Shown here piece by piece: positions 53,760-61,468 of a stretch of 64,000 nt of DNA. The notes beneath the pieces were generated by a model. The model did not search any database and was not told the DNA's origin. It worked only from the letters and a program-made list of their open reading frames with translations. The translations under genes were made by a program, and so were the position numbers. Position 1 is the first letter of the stretch. The number at the start of each line of letters is the position of its first letter. This DNA is from Gramella sp. AN32 (GTDB lineage Bacteria; Bacteroidota; Bacteroidia; Flavobacteriales; Flavobacteriaceae): NCBI RefSeq assembly GCF_023718305.1, contig NZ_QEYO01000001.1, positions 124,001 to 188,000 on the forward strand, in the 5' to 3' direction.

Positions 53760-54575
53760 ATGGAGCAATTACAAGCGATAATCGAAAATGCCTGGGTGAA
53801 CAGAGACCTATTAAAAGATACACAAACTACAGATGCGATACGTAAAGTGATCGACCTTTTAGATAAAGGAGAACTTCGTGTTGCTGAGCCGGTTTCAGGG
53901 GGATGGCAGGTAAATGAATGGATTAAAAAAGCAGTTGTGCTTTATTTTCCTATTCAGAAAATGGAAACACTGGAAGCCGGAATTTTCGAATATCACGATA
54001 AAATGCCTTTAAAAAGAGGTTATAAAGAAAAAGGAATCAGGGTCGTACCAAATGCCGTAGCCAGACATGGCGCTTATATCTCTTCTGGAGTGATTTTGAT
54101 GCCCAGTTATGTGAATATTGGCGCTTATGTAGATGAGGGTACGATGGTAGATACCTGGGCCACGGTGGGTAGTTGTGCGCAAATTGGTAAAAATGTTCAC
54201 CTGAGCGGTGGTGTGGGAATTGGCGGTGTGCTAGAGCCTTTACAGGCGGCTCCTGTTATCATCGAAGACAACGCTTTTATCGGTTCAAGATGTATCGTCG
54301 TGGAAGGAATTCGGGTGGAAAAAGAAGCGGTTTTGGGCGCAAATGTCGTGCTGACGGGTTCTACAAAAATCATAGACGTAACTGGTGATAAACCTAAAGA
54401 ATACAAAGGCTATGTACCAGGCCGGTCTGTGGTGATCCCGGGAAGTTATACCAAGAAATTCCCTGCCGGGGATTTTCAGGTGCCCTGTGCATTGATCATT
54501 GGTAAGAGAAAAGAAAGCACCAATAAAAAAACTTCCCTGAACGACGCTTTAAGAGAATATAGCGTGGCGGTGTAA
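53760..54575 (+). CDS. dapD: 2,3,4,5-tetrahydropyridine-2,6-dicarboxylate N-succinyltransferase
   Basis: DapD succinylates tetrahydrodipicolinate in the lysine/diaminopimelate pathway, supplying peptidoglycan. The 271-residue enzyme has an N-terminal helical domain (about 1-95) and a left-handed beta-helix of hexapeptide repeats (about 100-235): GVILMPSYVNIGAYVDEGTMVDTWATVGSCAQIGKNVHLSGGVGIGGVLEPLQAAPVIIEDNAFIGSRCIVVEGI. The C-terminal part holds VIPGSYTKKFPAGDFQVPCALIIGKR. The length is normal. A small inverted repeat with GC stems (54589-54605) follows, probably a terminator-like element. Confidence 0.98.
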   Translation: MEQLQAIIENAWVNRDLLKDTQTTDAIRKVIDLLDKGELRVAEPVSGGWQVNEWIKKAVVLYFPIQKMETLEAGIFEYHDKMPLKRGYKEKGIRVVPNAVARHGAYISSGVILMPSYVNIGAYVDEGTMVDTWATVGSCAQIGKNVHLSGGVGIGGVLEPLQAAPVIIEDNAFIGSRCIVVEGIRVEKEAVLGANVVLTGSTKIIDVTGDKPKEYKGYVPGRSVVIPGSYTKKFPAGDFQVPCALIIGKRKESTNKKTSLNDALREYSVAV

Positions 54576-54588
54576 ACCCTCCCCTAGT

Positions 54589-54605
54589 CCCTCCCAAAGG
54601 GAGGG
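54589..54605. repeat. Inverted repeat ccctccc/gggaggg
   Basis: The stem ccctccc (54589-54595) pairs with gggaggg (54599-54605) around aaa; the same block preceded by ccctcccctagt gives a second possible pairing. A related inverted repeat is at 61374-61393. Confidence 0.6.
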
Positions 54606-54641
54606 GAATCATAAAGACCAAAAATATTAGATTAGGAAAGG

Positions 54642-55691
54642 ATGAAAATATTGATCATACAGATGAAAATGATTGGGGATGTGCTTACATCCTCCATCCT
54701 CTTTGAGGCACTGCGTGAGAAATATCCTGAAGCCGAGCTACATTATCTAGTTTTCGAGCACACGCTTCCTATAGTAGAAAACAACCCTTTTATAGATTAT
54801 GTAATCGTTTATAAAAAAGATCAAAGGTTTTCAGAACTGGCTAAGAATATTCGAGCCCAAAAATACAATGTGGTCATCGATGTGCTTTCAAATCTAAAAA
54901 CAGCCATGCTCACGGGAATTTCCGGGGCGAAAATTAAGGTTTCTTACGATAAATTTTACACCAGGCGTGTCTCCACACATGTTTTCAGCAGAAATATCCA
55001 GGCTAAAACCATAGCAGGTTCGGCTATTGAGAAAAGGCTAAGAATGCTTTCTCCACTTTCTCCAGATTTCCCTACGGAAATAAAACCTAAAATTTATCTT
55101 ACCGAAACAGAGATCGAAAAAGCAAAAGCTACTTTAACTGCTTCTGAAATTGATCTGAATAAAACGATCTACATGATCGGCGCTTTGGGAAGTAACCACA
55201 AGAAGACCTATCCCCTTCCTTATTTCGCGAAATTGCTGGATCAAATTGTAGGCAGCACTAAGGCTGAATTGCTTTTTAACTATATGCCCTCGCAACGCGG
55301 AGAGATCGAAAAATTATTCGATTTATGCCAGCCAGGGACTCAACAGCATATTCATTTAAATATCTACGGAAAGAATTTGCGGGAGTTTTTAGCGCTTACC
55401 TATCACTGTGATGCCCTGATCGGGAATGAAGGCGGAGGCGTGAATATGGCCAAAGCACTGAATGTTCCGTCTTTTGCAATCTTTGCTCCTCCTTTAAATA
55501 AGTCTAACTGGAATATGTATGAGGATGGCAACAAGAACGTTTCGGTACATTTGAAAGATTACAAACCGAAATTATTTGAAGTCAAACCTGAAAAACAACT
55601 CAAAAAAGAATGGGAGCCTTTTTATCAGAAATTCCTTCCCGAACTAATCGAAAATGACCTGCATCAATTTCTGAAAAATAACTCGAAATGA
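54642..55691 (+). CDS. Glycosyltransferase family 9 (heptosyltransferase-like)
   Basis: The 349-residue protein is a GT9, GT-B fold enzyme like those that add heptose in LPS core: MKILIIQMKMIGDVLTSSILFEALREKYPEAELHYLVFEHTLPIVENNPFID is the typical start, and the C-terminal donor domain holds LIGNEGGGVNMAKALNVPSFAIFAPP. No signal peptide. First gene of the surface-glycan cluster; it overlaps the next gene by 4 bases. The donor sugar is unknown. Confidence 0.92.
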   Translation: MKILIIQMKMIGDVLTSSILFEALREKYPEAELHYLVFEHTLPIVENNPFIDYVIVYKKDQRFSELAKNIRAQKYNVVIDVLSNLKTAMLTGISGAKIKVSYDKFYTRRVSTHVFSRNIQAKTIAGSAIEKRLRMLSPLSPDFPTEIKPKIYLTETEIEKAKATLTASEIDLNKTIYMIGALGSNHKKTYPLPYFAKLLDQIVGSTKAELLFNYMPSQRGEIEKLFDLCQPGTQQHIHLNIYGKNLREFLALTYHCDALIGNEGGGVNMAKALNVPSFAIFAPPLNKSNWNMYEDGNKNVSVHLKDYKPKLFEVKPEKQLKKEWEPFYQKFLPELIENDLHQFLKNNSK

Positions 55692-56758
55692 AGTATCGCT
55701 TCCTGATTTATATTAACCACGCATATGCGATCCCAATTGGAAACCCGCTGCAGGAGGAAATTCAAAAAAGAAGTGATACTGTAAAGTGGTTTTCTGGAAT
55801 GGAAGAGCCTAAAAAGTTATTTCCGCAGCATGGAGAACTTATTGAAAGCGTAGAAGATGCAATAGCTTATAATCCGCATTTCGTTCTAGCCATCACCGAT
55901 ACCGTGCCCGACTTTTTCCCGGGATTAAAAGTGCAGGTTTTTCATGGTTTTCCGGCGAACAAACGCAAAGGAACCGATCAATTTACCATCAGAGGCTTCT
56001 TCGATCTTTATTGCACTCAGGGACCCTCCAGTACAGTTCCTTTCAAAGAACAGCAAAAGAAATATCAAACATTTGAAGTAATAGAAACCGGCTGGTCCAA
56101 AATGGATCCGCTATTTCCCCTGGAAGAAAATCAGAATGAGAAACCGGTCATTTTGATCTCTTCCACTTTTACGAAATATTACAGCCTGGCACTAAAAAAT
56201 GATGTGTTGGCAGAAATAGCTAGATTATCAAAAACCGGTAAATATCAGTTCATGGCGGTGCTACATCCCAAACTCGAAGCAAAAACCGTTAAAAAATTCA
56301 GAAGTCTGGAGAATGAAAATTTCAAATTCTACGATACTACAAATCTGATTCCGCTATTCAAAAAAGCTGATATCATGTTCTCTGATACTACTTCGGCAAT
56401 TATTGAATTTTTATTGCAGAGAAAACTAGTGGTCACTTTTAAGAATAATATGCCCGGACCTTATTTAATAGATGTTTCAGAAGTTTCTGATATTGAAGGT
56501 GCATTTGAAAGAGCCTTAGATTATCCGGTAGGTTTGATTAAAGAAATCGATAAATTTGCAAAATTTTCTCATCCGTATCAAGACGGCAAATCAAGCAAAA
56601 GAGTCATTGATGCCTGTATAAAATTTCTTCATGAGGACAAATCTTATTTAAAATCAAAGCCTTTAAATCTTATAAGAAAGTATAAAGTTAGAAAGACATT
56701 AGGCTACTGGACTTTTAAAAGTTTTTCAGCTCCTTATACTTTAAAAAAAGAAACTTAG
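55688..56758 (+). CDS. CDP-glycerol glycerophosphotransferase-like protein, copy 1
   Basis: The 356-residue protein resembles the TagB/TagF C-terminal domain: VFHGFPANKRKGTDQFTIRGFFDLYCTQGPSS (the HG[FL]xx signature), ETGWSKMDPLF, FMAVLHPKLEAKTV and DIMFSDTTSAIIEFLL. In Gram-positives this domain polymerises glycerol-phosphate; in Gram-negative Bacteroidota it is found in surface-polysaccharide loci, where substrate is uncertain (possibly ribitol, glycerol or other polyol phosphate). It overlaps the GT9 gene by 4 bases and a convergent LPS-kinase-like gene by 4. Weakly similar to copy 2 at 57619. Confidence 0.78.
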   Translation: MKYRFLIYINHAYAIPIGNPLQEEIQKRSDTVKWFSGMEEPKKLFPQHGELIESVEDAIAYNPHFVLAITDTVPDFFPGLKVQVFHGFPANKRKGTDQFTIRGFFDLYCTQGPSSTVPFKEQQKKYQTFEVIETGWSKMDPLFPLEENQNEKPVILISSTFTKYYSLALKNDVLAEIARLSKTGKYQFMAVLHPKLEAKTVKKFRSLENENFKFYDTTNLIPLFKKADIMFSDTTSAIIEFLLQRKLVVTFKNNMPGPYLIDVSEVSDIEGAFERALDYPVGLIKEIDKFAKFSHPYQDGKSSKRVIDACIKFLHEDKSYLKSKPLNLIRKYKVRKTLGYWTFKSFSAPYTLKKET

Positions 56759-57504
56759 TTTTTCCAAAATTTCAATTTTTTCTTCCATCTTTTTTCCCGG
56801 TGAAACCGTTCCTGAAATTGCTGCGTTAAAAACCACATTTTTCCAAAAACTTCTTCTTCCGGTTTATTCACGAATTTAGCATATTCGTTGGCCATGATCA
56901 CCACCATTTCTTTTTTGGGAGTTAACCTGCTAAAATTATTCATTCGCTCCAGAAAAGTCATTTCTTTAAAATTCATGCGGTTGAGATCCACCAGATAGAA
57001 ATCATAATGCCCACCATTCTTCTTAATCAAAGTATTTCCCGGCGAATGGTCTAAGAATTCAATATTTTCTTCGTGGAGCTTAAAAGTGAAGCGGGTGAAA
57101 GCGCGAAGGATTTCTTCATGATCGGGAAAATTAGGATTGGATACCAGCTCTCGAAAAGTGAGATCGGCATCTAAATGTTCACAAACATAATAGCTTTCCT
57201 GAAAAGTATTTCCTTCGCTATTTTCGAAGAAGGCAATGGGCTCTGGGGTGCCAATCTTTTTATCCTTTAATACATTTGCATATCCATAAGAACGCTGGGC
57301 TTTAGATTTCCTGAAATATTTATAAGTGATTTTATTAATAAAATTTGGAACTTTAAACGACTTCACATTTAGTATCTTTCCATCGAGATCAAAAAGTCTA
57401 ATCTCATTTCGGCCACTGCTTAAAACCTCTCCAGAATTTTTGAAATTCTCTATGAGCGCAAGGACTTTTTCGGGATCATATTTTTTAGAAACAACCGATT
57501 TCAT
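56755..57504 (-). CDS. Lipopolysaccharide kinase-like protein (InaA/WaaP type)
   Basis: The protein of about 249 residues is a protein-kinase-fold LPS kinase. Visible elements are the Lys-rich N-lobe (DLDGKILNVKSFKVPN), YYVCEHLDADLTFRELV, the catalytic loop LDHSPGNTLI (Asp followed by His and Asn) and the metal site YDFYLVDLNRMNF. Related enzymes phosphorylate heptose or Kdo in the LPS core. The frame starts upstream, but I use the ATG at 57504 (MKSVVSKKY), because an exact -7 box at 57509-57516 would place the transcript start next to it. Confidence 0.83.
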   Translation of the reverse strand: MKSVVSKKYDPEKVLALIENFKNSGEVLSSGRNEIRLFDLDGKILNVKSFKVPNFINKITYKYFRKSKAQRSYGYANVLKDKKIGTPEPIAFFENSEGNTFQESYYVCEHLDADLTFRELVSNPNFPDHEEILRAFTRFTFKLHEENIEFLDHSPGNTLIKKNGGHYDFYLVDLNRMNFKEMTFLERMNNFSRLTPKKEMVVIMANEYAKFVNKPEEEVFGKMWFLTQQFQERFHREKRWKKKLKFWKN

Positions 57505-57508
57505 AATA

Positions 57509-57516
57509 CAAAAATA
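57509..57516 (-). promoter_or_regulatory. -7 box (TATTTTTG) of the LPS-kinase-like gene
   Basis: This exact TAnnTTTG on the minus strand ends 4 bases before the ATG at 57504, so the mRNA would be leaderless or nearly so, and the box lies inside the longer frame. Confidence 0.6.
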
Positions 57517-57618
57517 CAATAATGTTTTAGCGAAGCATTGGCTTATAAACTTTTTCAAAGTATATGGAATTGAATTTAAAATTTTGAAATTATTTACCTT
57601 GCCAGAAATTCTTCAGCA

Positions 57619-58761
57619 ATGAAACCTTTTAAGATCGCCTTTCTTTTTCTCGACGAAATCCATCATATCTATCATTTTATTACGGTGGCGATCGAACTTT
57701 CCAGAACCCAGGAGGTAAGTATCCTCACCCATCCAAAATGTGATCCTTTGCTTTTTAAAAGTCTGAAAGAACTTGGCGGGGAAAATGTAAAAGTTGAAAA
57801 ACTAAAAACCTCTGCATTTCGTGCATTTACTGATAAATTGAAGAAAAGGGAACTTCCCAGAAAAGGTTTTTGGATCAGGAAAAATCAAAAATATATTCTA
57901 AATAATTTTGATGCGATTGTTTTTAGCGACTTTTTTCACCGGTATTTTCTAAAGAATAGAAAAAAAAAGTGGCTCAAATTATTGAAATTTGATCATGGTG
58001 CGCCCGGCCGTTCCTACAGCTATAATGAAAAACAATTGGAGTTTGATTTTCAACTTCTGTATGGAGAATTTATGTACGAGCAATTTAAAAAAATGGGTAT
58101 TCTAGGTGCTCACCCTGTAGTTGCCGGATACCCCAAACATGATGCTATTGCAGAAAATAAAAAGGAAAAATTCTTCGGAAATGCTCATCCAACGATTATC
58201 TATAATCCACATTTTGACCCGGAAGTAACTTCGTGGAAAAAAAGCGGACTTCAAGTGCTGAATTTTTTCTACGAACATCCTGAATATAATTTGATTTTCG
58301 CTCCGCACCTGCACTTGTTTCAAGAATTAAAGGGTGGACATTCAGTAGCTGAAATTGGCCAGAAATATTTTAATGCGAATAATATTTTAATAGATCTGGG
58401 CAGTCCAAAAAGTGTTGATATGAGCTATGTAAACAGTGCTGATATTTATCTTGGCGATGTTTCCAGCCAGGTTTACGAATTCATCCATGAACCACCACGA
58501 CCCTGTATTTTTCTTAATCCCAATCATTTTGATTACAAAAATGATATAAAGTTCAGGTTTTGGAAATTGGGTGAAGTCATTGAAAATGTTTCACAACTTG
58601 AAGATGCATTGGAAAATATTCAGCAAAAATTTGAAAAGAATTATCTGGAGATTCAAAAGAAAATAGATAGTGAAAATTTCTATTCCGAACCTGGAAGTAC
58701 GGCTTCAGAAAGGGCCGCCAAATTGATTATCGCTTTTTTGGAAAAAGAAAGACAAACTTAA
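57619..58761 (+). CDS. CDP-glycerol glycerophosphotransferase-like protein, copy 2
   Basis: The 380-residue protein shows the same fold outline as copy 1 but with different wording of the blocks: FDHGAPGRSYSYNEKQLEFDFQLLYGEFMYEQFKKMG, VAGYPKHDAI, IIYNPHFDPEVTSW, LIFAPHLHLF and IYLGDVSSQVYEFIHEPPRPCIFLNPN. The first 90 residues look like a Rossmann-type domain. It is likely an activated-polyol transferase or a glycosyltransferase of the surface polysaccharide, but the donor cannot be inferred. It overlaps the convergent GT2 gene by 4 bases. Confidence 0.72.
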   Translation: MKPFKIAFLFLDEIHHIYHFITVAIELSRTQEVSILTHPKCDPLLFKSLKELGGENVKVEKLKTSAFRAFTDKLKKRELPRKGFWIRKNQKYILNNFDAIVFSDFFHRYFLKNRKKKWLKLLKFDHGAPGRSYSYNEKQLEFDFQLLYGEFMYEQFKKMGILGAHPVVAGYPKHDAIAENKKEKFFGNAHPTIIYNPHFDPEVTSWKKSGLQVLNFFYEHPEYNLIFAPHLHLFQELKGGHSVAEIGQKYFNANNILIDLGSPKSVDMSYVNSADIYLGDVSSQVYEFIHEPPRPCIFLNPNHFDYKNDIKFRFWKLGEVIENVSQLEDALENIQQKFEKNYLEIQKKIDSENFYSEPGSTASERAAKLIIAFLEKERQT

Positions 58762-59540
58762 AGATATTGATCAATCCCTTTTGCACAGCGTTTCAGATTT
58801 TCCTGTGCAGTTTTCGCCTCAATTTTTTCATTGATATTTTCCTGGCTTCGCGAACTCGCTTTATGCCAGATATGATACAAAATTCCACCATACCGCAAAC
58901 GTTTCCCTTTCACACCGGAGTTTAAAAGCCTGATGATCATTTCTGAATCTTCCTTTCCCCAACCGGTCATTTCTTCATTATAACCATTAATGCTAATAAA
59001 ATCTTTTCTCCAAAAAGAAAGGTTACAGCCACGAACTTTTTTGCTCAATTCGGTAGTTTCAGTATATAAATCACGAAAAAGGGGAACATGTAGGTTGCGT
59101 GTTTTCCTGGAAATTTTATTTGAAGTGAAATTGAACCGGGTCTGTTCTGTTTGAAATACCTCTGCAACGGCATTTTCTTTAATATTAACCCGGCTTCCAA
59201 ATAGAAAAGTATCATCTTTTGCAAGAATGAGATGATCTTCCACAAATTTTTCATGAATAATACAATCCCCATCAATCTGGATAATATAATCTGCCTTTGA
59301 AGCGGCTATTGCTTTATTTAAGATAGACGTACGTTTAAAACCATCATCTTCCTGCCAAATATGTTTTATGGGCAATCCCAACTTTTTGAAAATATCAATT
59401 ACATCTTTGGTTTCATTTGATGAACCATCATCGGCAATAAGGATTTCATCGGGTTTTACAGATTGTTTTTCCACGCTTTTTAAGACCAGATGTAAAGCAT
59501 CGGGCCAGTTGTAAGTGGAGATCAAAAGCGCATTATTCAT
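58758..59540 (-). CDS. Glycosyltransferase family 2
   Basis: The 260-residue protein is a GT-A fold enzyme: LLISTYNWPDALHLVLKSVEKQSVKPDEILIADDGSSNETKDVI, then the DxD-type motif QIDGDCIIHEKF (Asp-Gly-Asp), and a C-terminal galactosyltransferase-like segment RGCNLSFWRKDFISINGYNEEMTGWGKEDSEMIIRLLNSG with the ED catalytic pair. It is cytosolic. Its donor and acceptor are unknown; in this cluster it probably builds LPS core or O-antigen. Confidence 0.93.
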   Translation of the reverse strand: MNNALLISTYNWPDALHLVLKSVEKQSVKPDEILIADDGSSNETKDVIDIFKKLGLPIKHIWQEDDGFKRTSILNKAIAASKADYIIQIDGDCIIHEKFVEDHLILAKDDTFLFGSRVNIKENAVAEVFQTEQTRFNFTSNKISRKTRNLHVPLFRDLYTETTELSKKVRGCNLSFWRKDFISINGYNEEMTGWGKEDSEMIIRLLNSGVKGKRLRYGGILYHIWHKASSRSQENINEKIEAKTAQENLKRCAKGIDQYL

Positions 59541-59618
59541 GAAATCTAAATTGAAAGTTCAAAATTAGGATTTTTAAATCTATATAAACTTCAATATAAT
59601 ATATAGCTGTTGAAGAAA

Positions 59619-60779
59619 ATGTATTTTTGCAGTATTAACAAAGCCTCAAAACTTATTTCAAGAAACAAACTCAATATTTTACATCTTTCCGCGACTTATA
59701 ACTGGGGTGGCGGTGAAAATCATATTGAGAATTTATGTGATGAATTGACTAAGATCGATTCAGAAATAAATAATTACATACTTTGTCCCAGGCAATCAGA
59801 ATTTCATGCAGTTTTAAAGAAAAAAAAACTTAGTTTTTATACCGCATCTTTGGCCATAAAATTTGACCTCCGGTATGTCTCAAAGATCATAAGGCTTACC
59901 AGAAAATTGAAAATTGACCTTATCCACATTCATGATTCCACGGCATTAACCCTTTCCGTAATGGCGACAAAACTGGCAAAATTACCTCCTTTCGTGTTAA
60001 GCAAAAAAACATCATTTGCTATTAAAAACCGAAAAGGCACGCTTTATAAATACAACCATTCCAATATCGCAAAAATCCTTTGTGTTTCAGAAAGAACAAA
60101 AAGCGTTACTTCGGAAAGCGTTAAGGATAAAGAAAAACTGGTTACCATTTACCACGGCACCAGGGTTCCGAAAGAAGAAACCAAAATAATCGATCTTCGG
60201 AAAAAATTGAATATCCCAAAGGATAAAATTTTGGTGGGCACCATTGCCAACCATATTCGTGCGAAAAATCTGCAGAATTATATTGATGCCGTAGATTATG
60301 TTATCAATAAACTAAATCGCAAAGATTTCCATTTTGTGGAAATTGGAAGTTTCACCAGGCGGTCTCAAACTTATTTTGAAAGCATCAAATCTAAAGGTTT
60401 GGAAAAACATATCAGTTTTTTAGACTTTCTGCCCGAGGCTTCTCAGGTGATTCCGCAATTTGATATCTCCTTTTTGACTTCCCAAAGTGAAGGAATTCCG
60501 CAGTTTATTTATGAAAGTTTTTATTATGAGGTTCCGGTAGTAAGCACCAACGTTGGGGGAATTCCCGAAATTATTAAGCATGGGGAAAATGGCTATTTAT
60601 GTGATCCCCATAATCCTGCCTGTTTAGGAGATAAATTAATAGCTTTGCATTCAGATAAAGAACTTCGGAAAAAATTTACGGAAGTTTCCTTTAAAAAATT
60701 ACATACGAACTACACTTCCGCCATCATGGCTCAAAAAACCTTGGAAGTTTATAAAGAAATTATATATGGAGAAGTTTGA
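59619..60779 (+). CDS. Glycosyltransferase family 4
   Basis: The protein of about 386 residues is a GT-B enzyme of family 4: NILHLSATYNWGGGENHIENLCDEL at the start, LIHIHDSTALTLSVMATKLAK, VSERTKSVTSESVKDKEKLVTIYHGTRVP, and the donor site SEGIPQFIYESFYYEVPVVSTNVGGIPEIIKHGENGYLC with the E-x7-E motif. The frame opens with TTG at 59610; I use the ATG at 59619. An exact -7 box at 59622-59629 overlaps the first codons and conflicts with this start (see findings). The next gene overlaps the end by 14 bases. Confidence 0.9.
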   Translation: MYFCSINKASKLISRNKLNILHLSATYNWGGGENHIENLCDELTKIDSEINNYILCPRQSEFHAVLKKKKLSFYTASLAIKFDLRYVSKIIRLTRKLKIDLIHIHDSTALTLSVMATKLAKLPPFVLSKKTSFAIKNRKGTLYKYNHSNIAKILCVSERTKSVTSESVKDKEKLVTIYHGTRVPKEETKIIDLRKKLNIPKDKILVGTIANHIRAKNLQNYIDAVDYVINKLNRKDFHFVEIGSFTRRSQTYFESIKSKGLEKHISFLDFLPEASQVIPQFDISFLTSQSEGIPQFIYESFYYEVPVVSTNVGGIPEIIKHGENGYLCDPHNPACLGDKLIALHSDKELRKKFTEVSFKKLHTNYTSAIMAQKTLEVYKEIIYGEV

Positions 60780-61335
60780 TCAGGAAATTTGGAATTGTAT
60801 AGATGTTCTAAAACGTGGCGGCATCATCCTCTATCCTACAGATACGGTTTGGGGAATTGGCTGCGATGCCACCAACGCCGATGCTGTAGATAAGGTGTTT
60901 GCCTTGAAAAAACGTCAGGAAAACAAAGCACTAATTTGCCTGGTCTCCAATTTTAAAATGTTGGAGCAGTACGTGGAAAATGTGCCTGAAACAGCCTATG
61001 ATATTCTAAAATATGCAACTAAACCAACGACGATCATTTACGATCAGCCTTATCATATTGCTGAAAATCTGGTAAGTGATGATAATACGCTGGGAATTCG
61101 TGTTGTGCGGGATACTTTTTGCTCCGGACTCATCAAAAAGTTGAAAAAACCAATCGTATCTACTTCAGCAAATATTAGTTCCCAGCCAACGCCACAATCT
61201 TTCGATCAAATCACGCCTCAAATTTTAAAAGGTGTGGACTATGTAGTAAATTTGGACCGTTCAAAAAAGTCGCCTAAACCATCAGCAATAATTAAGCTGA
61301 GCAATGACGGGCAGGTGAAAGTGATACGCAAATAA
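60766..61335 (+). CDS. tsaC: L-threonylcarbamoyladenylate synthase family protein (TsaC/Sua5-like)
   Basis: The 189-residue protein is a YrdC-domain protein: IILYPTDTVWGIGCDATNADAVDKVFALKKRQENKALICLVS, YATKPTTIIYD, LGIRVVRDTFCSGLIKKLKKPIVSTSANISSQPTPQSFDQI. It makes threonylcarbamoyl-AMP for the t6A37 modification of tRNAs; the size is that of the short TsaC form, without the Sua5 C-terminal domain. It overlaps the GT4 gene by 14 bases, suggesting translational coupling to the glycan cluster, an association without obvious functional meaning. Confidence 0.93.
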   Translation: MEKFDQEIWNCIDVLKRGGIILYPTDTVWGIGCDATNADAVDKVFALKKRQENKALICLVSNFKMLEQYVENVPETAYDILKYATKPTTIIYDQPYHIAENLVSDDNTLGIRVVRDTFCSGLIKKLKKPIVSTSANISSQPTPQSFDQITPQILKGVDYVVNLDRSKKSPKPSAIIKLSNDGQVKVIRK

Positions 61336-61373
61336 AAAAATTGAAAGTATTTTTTATTTGCCCCTCTCCTCAC

Positions 61374-61393
61374 CCCTCTCCCCAAGGAGAGGG
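61374..61393. repeat. Inverted repeat ccctctcc/ggagaggg
   Basis: An 8-bp perfect stem with a 4-base loop lies in the spacer between tsaC and cca. The block with its flank (cccctctcctcacccctctc) is related to the 54.59 kb copy. It is followed by 60 bases of unrelated sequence with short stop-containing frames. Confidence 0.6.
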
Positions 61394-61468
61394 AGAAAAG
61401 GAAAAATGCTGCCTGTTTCGGCAGTTAGGCCAGATGAAGAAGGAGTGGAAAAATTATTAAAGTAAGAG

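Noticed and set aside
61403-61468. Remnant gene between tsaC and cca
   Set aside because: Short frames such as the ATG at about 61434 end within nine codons; no homology visible.
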